59,434 bases of DNA from Lutibacter sp. (GCA_030694935.1 JAUYUA010000074.1:1-59434), one strand, 5' to 3'; shown: positions 1 to 8,944, counted from the first letter of the stretch. Made by a program: numbers and translations. The notes: generated from the sequence alone by a model not told the origin.

Positions 1-981
1 GTTTCTCTGCTAAGTAATATTAGTTTAAGTGGAAGTCTAGATTTTGGAGAAAAATTTTTAAAATCGTCAACTAAAAAAAGTTTAACAATTTCTAATAAAT
101 TAAATGTTCCTGTTACAATAACTTCAATTGTTTTGCCTAGCGGGTTTGAAAGTAATTGGTCGGGAGGAAGTATTCCGGCTTCAGGTTCAAGGGAAGTTGA
201 AATTACTTTTAACCCAGTTGACCCAAAAGATTATTCGGGAACTATTGTTGTAAAAAATAATATTGATGAGTCAATCGCAACTATTAATGTAACAGCAATT
301 GGCATAGGTGGTATCTCGTTACTTGGAGATTTAGATTTTGGTAAAGTAGAAATAGGAAAAACAGTTGAAAAATTTTTTATAATAAAAAACGAATCATCTA
401 GTATAATGGAAATTTCATTTATAACAATGCCTATTGGTTACACTTCAAATTGGAGAGCCAACGGAAATATTATACTAAACCCTAATACTGGAACTACTAT
501 TTCTATTGTGTTTAAGCCAACTGAAGCTTTGGTCTATAATGGATTTATTGATGTAATTAATAGTGTCGATAATTCAAGTAATAGTAGAACTAGTATTAAA
601 GGTGAAGGAATTAGTGGTATTGATTTAGTTATAGGAATATGGAAACTAGTTAAAAGTTATGTATTTGACCAAGGGGCTTGGGAAGAAATTGTATATGAAT
701 CTTGTAAACTATTAGATAGATCCATATTTGAAGAAAATGGAGTTTGGAAATATACAGAATTTAGTAATATAGATGGAGTTTGCATTCAAGATATGGATAA
801 TGGCTTTATAAATGGATCTTGGAAGAAAAATTCTGATGGCAGCTATCAAATTAAGTTGAAATATATTGAAGAAGGAGAATTTACTGAAACATGGATCATT
901 TCGTTTCCAACATCAAACACTATGAAAGTTATTTACAATGTGAATAATTCGGATTATACATTGTTTTCGAGAGTTGAATAG
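1..981 (+). CDS. Secreted ASH-repeat protein with C-terminal lipocalin-like domain (5' truncated)
   Basis: The frame is open from base 1, so the start lies upstream of the window. What is visible is two or more beta-rich repeats of the ASH / choice-of-anchor-D type, each with an LDFG motif near its beginning and a closing VTAIGI or IKGEGI segment. A C-terminal domain of about 115 residues follows, beginning IGIWKLV and ending SFPTSNTMKVIY...SRVE. This last domain is clearly paralogous to the next gene and resembles lipocalin-like domains of Bacteroidota lipoproteins. Extracytoplasmic location is inferred from the repeat type. No catalytic motif is visible. The next gene starts 53 bases downstream with no terminator between, so the two are probably cotranscribed. 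Ligand unknown. Confidence 0.75.
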   Translation, partial: VSLLSNISLSGSLDFGEKFLKSSTKKSLTISNKLNVPVTITSIVLPSGFESNWSGGSIPASGSREVEITFNPVDPKDYSGTIVVKNNIDESIATINVTAIGIGGISLLGDLDFGKVEIGKTVEKFFIIKNESSSIMEISFITMPIGYTSNWRANGNIILNPNTGTTISIVFKPTEALVYNGFIDVINSVDNSSNSRTSIKGEGISGIDLVIGIWKLVKSYVFDQGAWEEIVYESCKLLDRSIFEENGVWKYTEFSNIDGVCIQDMDNGFINGSWKKNSDGSYQIKLKYIEEGEFTETWIISFPTSNTMKVIYNVNNSDYTLFSRVE

Positions 982-1034
982 CTTTGAAATAAAAATTCAC
1001 AAACAATAACGTTAACAACAAAAACCAAAAAATT

Positions 1035-1502
1035 ATGAAAAAATTAAATTTATTTATGTGCGTAGTACTTGCATTACTTATTGTTTCATGCTCAAAAGAT
1101 AGCGATGATAACAACGATGTAGCAGGAGATGATTTAATAATAGGTGTATGGAAACCTGTAAAAGATGTTTGGACTTATGATGGTGTTAGTGAAGAGTATG
1201 CCTATAACACTTGCGAACAAAAAAGCAGGTTAACTTTTGAAGGAAATGGAAATATAAAAATCTTAAGTTTCTATGATGATGAAGACAATGGAAACTGCAT
1301 TGAAGATAACTTTGGTTTTGTAAGTGGTTCATGGGGAAAAATTTCTGAAGGCAAGTATAAAGTTACAACGACATACTATAATGAAGATACAAAAAAGAAT
1401 GAAACGGAAACAGAGACAATTAGCATTTCATTTCCTACATCAAATACTATGAGAGTATTATATGATGCTACTGATTATTCGGAATATTCAAGAGTACAAT
1501 AA
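1035..1502 (+). CDS. Lipocalin-like lipoprotein
   Basis: A 155-residue protein with a lipoprotein signal peptide: Met-Lys-Lys, a hydrophobic stretch and the lipobox IVSC. An acidic Ser/Asp/Asn spacer follows. The mature part is one lipocalin-like beta domain that starts IIGVWKPVKD and ends SFPTSNTMRVLYD...YSRVQ. The same domain closes the preceding ASH-repeat protein, with matching SFPTSNTM, G-S-W and S-R-V signatures, so the pair arose by domain duplication. It is probably anchored to the periplasmic face of a membrane or to the cell surface. Function and ligand are not known. The ATG is the only sensible start because it directly precedes the signal peptide. Confidence 0.8.
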   Translation: MKKLNLFMCVVLALLIVSCSKDSDDNNDVAGDDLIIGVWKPVKDVWTYDGVSEEYAYNTCEQKSRLTFEGNGNIKILSFYDDEDNGNCIEDNFGFVSGSWGKISEGKYKVTTTYYNEDTKKNETETETISISFPTSNTMRVLYDATDYSEYSRVQ

Positions 1503-1697
1503 CATTGTTTATAGATTTTATTGTAATACTCATTAATAATCTGATTAAATATGTAAAAAATTAATTTATTATAATTTTTACGATCTAGGTTTCAATTTAA
1601 AATTTGACAAGTTTAACAGCCAATATTTTAGTTACAAAATTGGCTTATAAAATGACTTTAATTAAAAGAATTTCTCGAGGCTCTTCCTCGGGTTTGA

Positions 1698-1780
1698 GAT
1701 CAATAAAAATATAAAGTGAATGCCAGAAATCACTATAAAAACGGGGCGTACCCGAAAAGCCTTACGAGTAGGAAAATTAA
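1698..1780 (+). promoter_or_regulatory. Candidate structured leader, copy 1
   Basis: About 80 bases ending 15 bases before the ATG at 1796 match the leader of the gene at 4300. Shared blocks, in order, are ATCAATAAAAA, a small hairpin, CAGAAA in its loop, AACGGGGCG, ACC, AAAAGCC and TAGGAAAATTAA. The hairpin is AGTGA (1715-1719) with TCACT (1730-1734). In the other copy the stem reads GTGG/CCAC, so one base pair has changed on both sides. I do not recognise a known riboswitch. A regulatory RNA or promoter element is inferred. Confidence 0.45.
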
Positions 1781-1795
1781 CTATTAATTGTATTT

Positions 1796-2434
1796 ATGAA
1801 AAAACTAACCAAACTAAGTATTGTAGTATTGCTTCTTACGCTGGCAACAGAATCTTTCGCTCAACAATTTGGCATCAAAGCAGGCTTGAATTTATCCAAT
1901 ATGCTTATGAAGGATGATGATGACACCTATAGTGATGATTTCAAAATGAATCCTGGGTTTCATATTGGGCCAACAATGGAATTACCAATAAATGAAACGG
2001 TTTCATTTGAAACGGGATTGTTGCTTTCTACCAAAGGTTACAAAGAAACATTTGACGGTGATACGGACAAGTATAACCTGCTTTATCTTGACATTCCATT
2101 AACTGCTAAGGCAACCATTGATATTGGCGGTTCAAAGATTTATGGAATTTTTGGACCTTATATTGGAATAGGATTAAGCGGAAAAGCTAAATATGAAGAG
2201 GATGGAGAGTCTTTTGAAGAAGATATCAAGTTTGGTTCAGATGAAGATGAAGACGATTTGAAGAGATTAGATTATGGCTTAACTATAGGGGCAGGAATGG
2301 AATTTAATGCTATTCAAATTGGCTTAAGCTATGGATTGGGTTTGGCTAATATTTCAACTTATACTGATGGAGGAGCAAAGATTAGCAATCGTGTTTTAGG
2401 CATTTCATTAGGGTATAAGTTTGGGAAGAAATAG
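1796..2434 (+). CDS. Outer-membrane beta-barrel protein (porin/PorT-like family)
   Basis: A 212-residue protein with a Sec signal peptide ending in ESFAQQ. It continues as a small beta-barrel of the OmpW/PorT-like outer-membrane type: the mature chain opens FGIKAGLNLSNM, has alternating hydrophobic strands, and ends in LGYKFGKK. Loops are very acidic (DEDEDD near residue 150), which may mark an exposed ion-binding loop. Proteins of this broad family are common in Bacteroidota and mostly of unknown function. The gene follows a conserved leader shared with the gene at 4300. The ATG was chosen because it begins the signal peptide; longer overlapping frames starting in the leader look non-coding. 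Confidence 0.75.
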   Translation: MKKLTKLSIVVLLLTLATESFAQQFGIKAGLNLSNMLMKDDDDTYSDDFKMNPGFHIGPTMELPINETVSFETGLLLSTKGYKETFDGDTDKYNLLYLDIPLTAKATIDIGGSKIYGIFGPYIGIGLSGKAKYEEDGESFEEDIKFGSDEDEDDLKRLDYGLTIGAGMEFNAIQIGLSYGLGLANISTYTDGGAKISNRVLGISLGYKFGKK

Positions 2435-2574
2435 ATATAGCCTAAAATAAATCAAAAACAATAGAGGGTGTGGTTTGTTTTTTCAATTTTCTAAATCACA
2501 TCTTCTTTTGTACCAATAAAAAAGGTTTGTTTCAAAGACTTTTATGGTTCTAATAAATTGTCTAATGATATTGA

Positions 2575-2607
2575 TATATCACTTCAGAATATTTAAGAGT
2601 ACAATAG
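2575..2607 (+). pseudogene. 3' relic of a lipocalin-like paralogue
   Basis: The last codons here read Ser-Glu-Tyr-Leu-Arg-Val-Gln-stop, nearly the C-terminus of the gene ending at 1502 (SEYSRVQ-stop). The DNA matches closely around GAATATT.AAGAGTACAATA. Upstream the frame is closed after a few codons. It is best explained as the tail of a decayed third copy, but the match is short. Confidence 0.35.
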
Positions 2608-2650
2608 CAGAGAATATAAATATTTTTTAACACATACTAAAAAAATTACA

Positions 2651-4006
2651 ATGAAAAAATTACCACATTTATGTATAACACTATTTATATGTTGTTTTAA
2701 TATTGCAACCTATGCTCAAAGTTATTTTGGGTATACGTTGGACAATTATTCAGGAATTCACGGGGTAACTATTAATCCTGCCAATATTGTTGATTCGCCC
2801 TTTAAAGCAGATATAAATTTGGTTTCTGCAAGTTTTTTTGGTGGAAGTGATTATTTAAGTATAAATATACAAGATATTTTAAAGGCTGAAGAGGGATTTT
2901 CCTTTGATGATAATGTTAAAAAATTCCCTAAAGACGACAATAATTTCTTTTTAAATGCAGATATTTTAGGACCTTCTTTTATGTTTAATATCAACAAAAA
3001 AAGCAGCATTGGTTTTACTTCAAGAGTGCGAACTGTTTTAAATATTAATAATATAAATGGAGAATTATATGAAAGTCTTGCTGATGGATTTGATGAAACT
3101 AATGACTTTGATCTCAACATTAAAGATTTTAATGGAACAATACATGCTTGGGCAGAAGTGGGTTTAACTTATGGCAGAATACTTATAAAAAATGAACAAT
3201 ACTTATTAAAAGGAGGAATTACGCTAAAGTATTTACAAGGAGCTGGAGCTGCCTTTTTTAATGCGCCATCTATTTCAGGGCAATATGACGCTTCTGCTAA
3301 TTCTCTTAACACTATGGGTAGTTTAAACTATGGCTTAAGCCAAGAGGAATTTAAGCCAGAAGATTTAGATTTTAAAAACCTCACGGCAGGGCTAGGGGCA
3401 GATATTGGCTTAGCATATCAATGGCAAAATAAATCTTTAAACCAAGCAGATGAGTCTAAACTAACAAATTACAGTAAGTATAAACTAAAACTTGGATTGT
3501 CTGTAACTGACATTGGATCAGTAAATTACAAAGAAAGCAAATCAACGAAATACGATTTAAATCAAAATGTTGATGTAGATAGTTTTGATGAAGACGATAC
3601 AGAACAAGTTCTTGAAGATCTATATGATGGGGTAACAACGTATGGAAGCACTAAAATTAAATTGCCAACTGCGTTCAACTTACTTATTGATTATCAAATT
3701 AAAAGAGCATTGTATTTATCTTTGGCAAGTTCAATTTCATTGGTAGATAATAAAACAGCAATTGCAAATAGCGTAATTAATACTTTAACTATTGCACCTC
3801 GTTTAGAAACAAAGTGGTTTAGTATTTATAGTCCGATTAGTTTTAGGCAGTATGGTGATTTTGCTTGGGGAGCAGGTTTACGATTTGGACCAATAACTAT
3901 CGGATCCGGGTCATTATTAACAAATTTGTTTTCTGATACAAAATCAGCAGATTTCTATTTTGGACTTAAAATGCCAATTTATAGAAAATTGCTTAAGAAA
4001 GTTTAA
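2651..4006 (+). CDS. DUF5723-family outer-membrane protein
   Basis: A 451-residue protein with a signal peptide ending in ATYAQS. The mature N-terminus (YTLDNYSGIHGVTINPANI) carries the asparagine-proline motif typical of the DUF5723 family, which Bacteroidota share with PorV/FadL-like outer-membrane barrels. Repeated glycine/aromatic beta strands run to the C-terminus (YFGLKMPIYRKL). It is expected to form a barrel in the outer membrane; substrate and partners are unknown. It follows the smaller barrel gene by 216 bases and may be transcribed separately, as the spacer holds a gene relic. The family call rests on overall pattern rather than on a catalytic motif. Confidence 0.7.
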   Translation: MKKLPHLCITLFICCFNIATYAQSYFGYTLDNYSGIHGVTINPANIVDSPFKADINLVSASFFGGSDYLSINIQDILKAEEGFSFDDNVKKFPKDDNNFFLNADILGPSFMFNINKKSSIGFTSRVRTVLNINNINGELYESLADGFDETNDFDLNIKDFNGTIHAWAEVGLTYGRILIKNEQYLLKGGITLKYLQGAGAAFFNAPSISGQYDASANSLNTMGSLNYGLSQEEFKPEDLDFKNLTAGLGADIGLAYQWQNKSLNQADESKLTNYSKYKLKLGLSVTDIGSVNYKESKSTKYDLNQNVDVDSFDEDDTEQVLEDLYDGVTTYGSTKIKLPTAFNLLIDYQIKRALYLSLASSISLVDNKTAIANSVINTLTIAPRLETKWFSIYSPISFRQYGDFAWGAGLRFGPITIGSGSLLTNLFSDTKSADFYFGLKMPIYRKLLKKV

Positions 4007-4208
4007 TATAAGAATTAATTGAAAGGAATAGAAAAAATTTCTATTTAAATTATTTAAGGTTTTTTACTTTATACAAGAGTAGGTATTTGCTAAAGTTATT
4101 GAGGTTAGAAACAAGTTAAAGGCAAGTTTTTGACATCACAGCCTGCAAATACACTTTCCGAACTAGAATGGTTGATAGTTCTTAATATTTTATTGCTTGG
4201 ATAAACTT

Positions 4209-4287
4209 AAATCAATAAAAAAAGTGGAGTCAGAAACCACATAACAAACGGGGCGATACCTAAAAGCCAAATAATTAGGAAAATTAA
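4209..4287 (+). promoter_or_regulatory. Candidate structured leader, copy 2
   Basis: Second copy of the leader seen before the gene at 1796, ending 12 bases before the ATG at 4300. It has the hairpin GTGG (4224-4227) / CCAC (4237-4240) with CAGAAA in the loop, then AACGGGGCG, ATACC, AAAAGCC and TTAGGAAAATTAA. A second stem, CCTAA with TTAGG, is possible here. The downstream genes are not homologous, so shared regulation is more likely than simple gene duplication. No known RNA family was recognised. Confidence 0.45.
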
Positions 4288-4299
4288 TAGATAAATAAA

Positions 4300-4851
4300 A
4301 TGAAAAAAATACTTTTGCTCCTGGCAACTCTTTTTATATATGTGGCTTCTTGGTGTCAGACACCAATTGGTACAATGAATAATGAATATAGCAATTGGCT
4401 TTTCGTTAATAGCGACAAAGCCCTTCAAGTTAGATATAAGCAAGTTAAACTAGAAAACGAAATAGGCTATTTTGAAGTGCAATTCAAGATTAATTTTGAT
4501 GACCAAATTTTCTGTTCTCATCCAACATGCCTTGGATATCTATTCGTATTTAGTTATCCTACCTTAGATAATATGAAAAGTATAGAAAAAAGTTATAAGT
4601 TTTATAACAGTTTTAAGGGAATTTATACATTATCAGATACTATTCCTATAAAGTTATTTTTTCCTGACGGCTCTAAGAGAATTCTAAGGGAAGAAGGATT
4701 CTTTTACACAACGGACAATAACAATACAGAAATGTCAGCTAACTTTTTTTCAAATTGCGTAGATGATATATTATCTAATAATCCGAATTACCATAGGTGT
4801 AAACCATATAAATCAAATTTCATAGAATCGGAAGCTATAATGATTAAGTAA
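4300..4851 (+). CDS. Secreted protein of unknown function
   Basis: A 183-residue protein with a signal peptide (MKKILLLLATLFIYVASWCQ). The mature chain has four cysteines (FCSHPTC near residue 70, then NCV and RCK near the C-terminus) that could form two disulfides, and a mixed alpha/beta pattern. I recognise no family. The cysteine before Gln at the end of the signal peptide could be a weak lipobox (ASWC), so lipoprotein attachment is possible. It is preceded by the same conserved leader as the barrel gene at 1796. A 9-bp inverted repeat lies just downstream. Confidence 0.65.
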   Translation: MKKILLLLATLFIYVASWCQTPIGTMNNEYSNWLFVNSDKALQVRYKQVKLENEIGYFEVQFKINFDDQIFCSHPTCLGYLFVFSYPTLDNMKSIEKSYKFYNSFKGIYTLSDTIPIKLFFPDGSKRILREEGFFYTTDNNNTEMSANFFSNCVDDILSNNPNYHRCKPYKSNFIESEAIMIK

Positions 4852-4872
4852 GTATGAATTTTCTTAAAAATG

Positions 4873-5005
4873 TCCATAACATCTTATTAACAATATGCAG
4901 TATGATGAGCTTCGATTGAGTGAAGTGAAAAATTCAGTTCTTATACTTTAATTAAATTTAAGTACTATAAATTTTGCCCAACGCCAATACGTGAACTGTT
5001 ATGGA
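4873..5005. repeat. Imperfect inverted-repeat region after the 4300 gene
   Basis: TCCATAACA at 4873-4881 is exactly complementary to TGTTATGGA at 4997-5005, with 115 bases between. It spans most of the 253-base gap between two convergent genes. It might be a long hairpin or a cassette boundary; the integron attC core consensus does not fit. Nothing else was seen in this gap. Confidence 0.35.
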
Positions 5006-5104
5006 TAAATTTCTGAAAATACAAACGAAACTATGCCAACAATTTAACCAAAGGCAACTGCTTAATATTGATTTTATCTTTGTTTTTTAAAAAAGTACCG
5101 TTGT

Positions 5105-6463
5105 TCAATCCAAATAATACGCATTATTCAGTTTTGCAACGGTACAATTCCAATTTAAAACCGTATTAATTTTGGTTTTAAAGGCCTGGCTTTGGTGTGG
5201 TTCTCCGTGATTGATGAGGGTGAGGGTTGGTGGCTGTTTAAAATGTTTGAGCCAATCCATGAGTTCACTTTGATCTGCGTGTCCGGAAAATTCATTGATC
5301 TTAAAAATTTCAGCTTTTACTTGATGGTATTCGCCAAAAAACTTGATTTCTGTGTCATCGGCAAGCAACGCCCTTCCGCGGGTTCCTTCAGCCTGATAGC
5401 CCACAATTAACACGCTGTTTTTTTGGTCAGAAATAAGTTTGTCCAAATAATGTAGCACACGTCCGCCGGTAATCATACCGCTTCCGGCCAATACAATTTT
5501 AGGGTCTTTATTGTTGACAATCATTTTAGACGCATTAATTTCCGTAATCAAATGAACGGTTGACAACATACTTTTAATATCTGCATCCGATAATTTATGC
5601 CGATCCCGGTATTTAAAATACACTTCCGTGGCATTTACGCCCATCGGACTGTCTAGAAATATTGGAATATTTGGCAATTTATGCTCGCGTTTCAACAAGC
5701 TCAACAAATAAATAATTTCCTGAGCCCTTTCCACAGAAAAAGTAGGGATGATTAAAATGCCGCCTTTATTGAAAGTGTGATTTATATATTTCAGCAACAA
5801 TTCGGTAACTGAAAAATTGGTGTGGTTTCTGTTCCCGTAGGTAGATTCAACCACAAGGTAATCGGCTTTTTCAAGATATTCAAAAGGATGTAAAAGGAGC
5901 GGTTCTTTTCTTCCGATATCGCCCGAGAAAACAATTATTTTTCCGTTAACATCAAGTATTACAAAGGCGCTTCCCAAAATATGGCCGCTGTTCACAAATT
6001 TGAATTTTATATGGTCGTCTATCACATTCCAGGTATCCAATTCAAAAGTTTCAAACTTGGTCATCGTAAGTTTGGCATCATCTACTTCATACAAAGGTTT
6101 GGCGGGATTGTGTTTGGTATAATGGTGCTCATTGGCCCTGCGTGCATCTTCCTCCTGTATTTTGGCGCTGTCCAGCAAAATGATTTCTGTTAAATCTTTG
6201 GTGGGTTTGGTGCAATAAATTTTACCTGAATATCCGTTTTTAACCAAAATAGGAAGATATCCGGTATGATCCAAATGCGCGTGGGTGAGAATCACCAAAT
6301 CCAGTTCCTTAAATTCTGGCGGGATCGGTTCCCAGTTTTTTACGCGCAATTCTTTCAATCCCTGAAACAAGCCGCAATCAATCAATATTTTTTTGTAATT
6401 AACTTCCAATAAAATTTTAGAGCCGGTTACGGTTCCTGCTCCACCAAAAAATGTAAGTTTCAT
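5105..6463 (-). CDS. Metallo-beta-lactamase-fold / beta-CASP RNA-processing-like nuclease
   Basis: About 452 residues. The N-terminus MKLTFFGGAGTVTGS and the motif THAHLDHTGYLP (HxHxDH metal site) place it in the metallo-beta-lactamase fold. SGDIG, STYGNR and the C-terminal SGHADQSEL and NHGEP segments are those of the beta-CASP / RMMBL group related to CPSF-73 and the YsiF-type exonucleases. A cytoplasmic Zn-dependent RNA or nucleic-acid hydrolase is expected. The start at 6463 was chosen because the family begins at MKLTFFGG; an upstream in-frame ATG at 6505 would add 14 unconserved residues. It stands alone, divergent from the next gene. Confidence 0.88.
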   Translation of the reverse strand: MKLTFFGGAGTVTGSKILLEVNYKKILIDCGLFQGLKELRVKNWEPIPPEFKELDLVILTHAHLDHTGYLPILVKNGYSGKIYCTKPTKDLTEIILLDSAKIQEEDARRANEHHYTKHNPAKPLYEVDDAKLTMTKFETFELDTWNVIDDHIKFKFVNSGHILGSAFVILDVNGKIIVFSGDIGRKEPLLLHPFEYLEKADYLVVESTYGNRNHTNFSVTELLLKYINHTFNKGGILIIPTFSVERAQEIIYLLSLLKREHKLPNIPIFLDSPMGVNATEVYFKYRDRHKLSDADIKSMLSTVHLITEINASKMIVNNKDPKIVLAGSGMITGGRVLHYLDKLISDQKNSVLIVGYQAEGTRGRALLADDTEIKFFGEYHQVKAEIFKINEFSGHADQSELMDWLKHFKQPPTLTLINHGEPHQSQAFKTKINTVLNWNCTVAKLNNAYYLD

Positions 6464-6711
6464 AACAAGTGGATTTAGGATTACTGAATTAAAATTAGGC
6501 ATCAATTATTAAATGTAAAATGATATGCATCAGTTGTAAGCATTGTTTGCTTAAATGTCTGTCCAAATTAATATTAAGGCAATAAATAGCTTTTTTGCTG
6601 AATTTTTTAAGTAGCTATGAAATATTTTTGTATAATTGTAAAGTTTAGTTTTATTTAATGCGTGCTTAGCCCAATAAATGCCAAAAAAGGGCGTTTAAAA
6701 ATTGGTAATTG

Positions 6712-8187
6712 ATGAATATAATTTTTCATTTAATTAAAAATATGAGAAAGAATCCAAGAGTGAATAAACCCTATCTGATTTACGTTTTGTTAGTTGTGAC
6801 TATGTTTTTTTTCGCAGTTACAAATAGCGCTGACAGAGATCCCAAATTCAATAGTTTTAACAAGTTAGGCGATTCGTATAATTCCAATGATTTATCTTCA
6901 AACCTGAGCTCGCAAAATGAATTGGAGCATTCAATGTTAATGGCAGCTTACAAGGTTCCTTTAGAAAATATCCGTAATTACACCAATCAGCTAAGCCAAC
7001 AGTACGGATTTAACGGCAGTATTTTAGTGGCTAAAAACGGAAAAATATTGTTTGAAGAACATATTGGGCGTAAAGACCTGCGTTTAAAAGATCCTATTGA
7101 CAGCTCAAGCACCTATCAACTTGCCTCAATTTCTAAACAATTTACCGCAGCGGCAATTTTGTTGCTGTACCAAGAAGGCAAACTGGATTTAGATGATTTT
7201 GCCTCAAAATACTTAACTGATTTCCCCTATCAAAACATCAAAATTCGTCATTTGTTAAACCATACATCCGGACTTCCAAATTATATGTATGCGGCTGAAA
7301 AGAACTGGAAAAGTAAAACACCGCCAGACAATGAAGCCATGTTAAACCTAATGGATAAATTAAAAATGCAGCCTTATTTTAAACCGGGCGACCGATTTGA
7401 TTATAGCAATACAGGTTATTTTATTCTGGCTTCCATTGTTTCAAAAGTAAGCAAGCAAAGTTTAAGTGATTTTCTTGGCAACCGTTTCTTTAAGCCATTA
7501 AATTTAACAAATACGTATGTCCATAATCCAAATGAAGCGAGCAAAAAAGAGGAGTTGATTGGTTTTAGGAGATATGGAAGGTCGTATATCGCTATTCCGT
7601 TTACGGTTAATGATGGTGTTGTGGGCGATAAAGGCGTGTATTCAACCGCAAGTGATTTATTTAAGTGGAACCAATCTTTAGAAAAGAATACCATTTTAGA
7701 TAAATCCATTTTAGCACAGGCATATCTTCCGGGAAAAACGAACAGCGGCAAAATTGTGCCTTATGGATTCGGCTTTCGTCTAAAACAGGAAATCGACAGT
7801 GAATTGGTTTATCATAATGGCGTTTGGAATGGATTCAGCACAACTTTAAGAAGTTACAAAGCCGACGAAATTACCATTATTATATTGAGCAACAACAGTT
7901 TTAGTTCAATTACACCAATTTCTGAGAAGCTTCGCGTACTTAGCAAAGACTTTTCAAAATACGACACTTTTGTGTCTTTTTTGGAAAATACCAATATTTA
8001 TAATATCAATAAATTAAAAAATGACTTGGTAAATTTTACGGAGATTCCTAGAGCAGAAGCTGTAGCAATCATAGAAAGAATAGCCAACATTTACAACAAA
8101 CAAAATACACAGTTTGTTTCACATAAATATTCAGAAGTTTCCAACCCTTATCTTGTAAATCAGCAATACCAAACTTTGTTGAATTAA
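6712..8187 (+). CDS. Serine hydrolase, class C beta-lactamase-like
   Basis: About 491 residues. A hydrophobic N-terminal segment (YLIYVLLVVTMFFFAV) acts as signal or membrane anchor. The beta-lactamase-related domain follows, with the catalytic SxxK motif (SISK in ASISKQF), the YSN-type second motif (YSNTGYF) and a late HNG motif (YHNGVWNGF) equivalent to KTG/HxG. Such proteins are periplasmic esterases or D-Ala-D-Ala peptidase relatives; true beta-lactamase activity cannot be assumed. A C-terminal extension of about 80 residues follows the core. An ATG at 6742 is an equally credible start because it sits closer to the anchor. It is convergent with the HigBA pair. Confidence 0.87.
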   Translation: MNIIFHLIKNMRKNPRVNKPYLIYVLLVVTMFFFAVTNSADRDPKFNSFNKLGDSYNSNDLSSNLSSQNELEHSMLMAAYKVPLENIRNYTNQLSQQYGFNGSILVAKNGKILFEEHIGRKDLRLKDPIDSSSTYQLASISKQFTAAAILLLYQEGKLDLDDFASKYLTDFPYQNIKIRHLLNHTSGLPNYMYAAEKNWKSKTPPDNEAMLNLMDKLKMQPYFKPGDRFDYSNTGYFILASIVSKVSKQSLSDFLGNRFFKPLNLTNTYVHNPNEASKKEELIGFRRYGRSYIAIPFTVNDGVVGDKGVYSTASDLFKWNQSLEKNTILDKSILAQAYLPGKTNSGKIVPYGFGFRLKQEIDSELVYHNGVWNGFSTTLRSYKADEITIIILSNNSFSSITPISEKLRVLSKDFSKYDTFVSFLENTNIYNINKLKNDLVNFTEIPRAEAVAIIERIANIYNKQNTQFVSHKYSEVSNPYLVNQQYQTLLN

Positions 8188-8258
8188 TATAGTGTTATAC
8201 AATTGTGTTTCTACTTTTGTATTAGTACATCTGTGACGTTTGCTTCAGCCTTTGCTTT

Positions 8259-8585
8259 TTATACTAATTTAAGGTACTGTTTTTCGAGCGTTACGTTAAA
8301 ATGAATGTCAGCCTTTAAAGCTTTAAAAACTTTTAAAATTGTGTCAATTGTGGCGCTGTTTGCACTACTTTCCAGTTTTGAAATCTGCGATTTTTGAACG
8401 CCTACAAGTTGTCCAAGCTGTTCTTGTGTTAAGTTTCGTTCTTGTCTTGCAGTTTTAATCATTCTTCCTAAAACATCCATACGAAGTTCATACTCGTATT
8501 CATCCCTTTCAATTGTTCCTTCTTTGCCAATGTATTTGTCTTTCATTTCGGCAAGTGAATAAGATTTCATTTCTTTAGTTGCCAT
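8259..8585 (-). CDS. higA: HigA-type antitoxin, XRE helix-turn-helix
   Basis: 108 residues from the ATG at 8585. The C-terminal half is an XRE/Cro helix-turn-helix (IKTARQERNLTQEQLGQLVG, then KSQISKLES). The N-terminal part would contact the toxin. It is encoded 4 bases after the toxin stop in the toxin-first order typical of HigBA. Longer in-frame starts overlap the toxin gene and are unlikely. It should neutralise the toxin and, as its HTH suggests, repress their shared promoter, where an inverted repeat fits an operator. Confidence 0.85.
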   Translation of the reverse strand: MATKEMKSYSLAEMKDKYIGKEGTIERDEYEYELRMDVLGRMIKTARQERNLTQEQLGQLVGVQKSQISKLESSANSATIDTILKVFKALKADIHFNVTLEKQYLKLV

Positions 8586-8589
8586 TGTA

Positions 8590-8931
8590 TTATTTTTTAA
8601 GATTATTTTCAAAATATATAGTTCTAATTCTTTCTGCTTTTTCGATTTCATTTTTGGGAACTTTGTCCACTTTTTTTATAAATCCGTGAGTTGCCAAAAC
8701 CAATGTTTTTTTTCCGTCTGATTTGTCCCAAAATGCCAAAAATCTAATTTGAATGCCGTTGTATTTTGTTCTAAATTCCCAAATTTCATTCGGTATTTTT
8801 TTAAATAATTTGGGATCATTTGTTTGTTCGGCAAGGTCAATGTTATAAAACACTTTCTTTACAGTTTTTATATCGAGTCCGGAAATGAATTTGTCCGCTT
8901 CTTCTAAAAATCTGGTTTGAAAATATTTCAT
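8590..8931 (-). CDS. higB: HigB-type RelE/ParE-superfamily toxin
   Basis: 113 residues of the phage-derived Gp49-like / HigB family. Visible signatures are the N-terminal FLEEADKF helix, LAEQTNDPKLFKKIP, IWEFRTKYNGIQIRFLAFWD and the late TLVLATHGFIKKVDKVP strand-helix. Members are ribosome-dependent mRNA interferases in the cytoplasm. The antitoxin follows 4 bases later. It is preceded by a clear TACCTTTG promoter core and an inverted repeat, with a very short leader. No truncation is visible, so the toxin is probably functional. Confidence 0.85.
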   Translation of the reverse strand: MKYFQTRFLEEADKFISGLDIKTVKKVFYNIDLAEQTNDPKLFKKIPNEIWEFRTKYNGIQIRFLAFWDKSDGKKTLVLATHGFIKKVDKVPKNEIEKAERIRTIYFENNLKK

Positions 8932-8944
8932 TTTCTTTTTTCAA

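Noticed and set aside
1698-1780. Known riboswitch (c-di-GMP, preQ1, fluoride, SAM) as identity of the shared leader
   Set aside because: None of the consensus cores I know fits; kept as an unassigned conserved leader.
1720-1917. 65-codon open frame starting in the leader before the barrel gene
   Set aside because: It overlaps the signal peptide region of the real gene in another frame and has no coding features; a short leader peptide is not excluded.
4873-5005. Integron-like attC site
   Set aside because: The inverted arms do not fit the GTTRRRY/RYYYAAC core and no integrase or cassette array is seen.
6709-8187. True class C beta-lactamase
   Set aside because: Only the shared SxxK/YxN fold motifs are present, with an HNG in place of KTG; the family is too broad for a resistance call.
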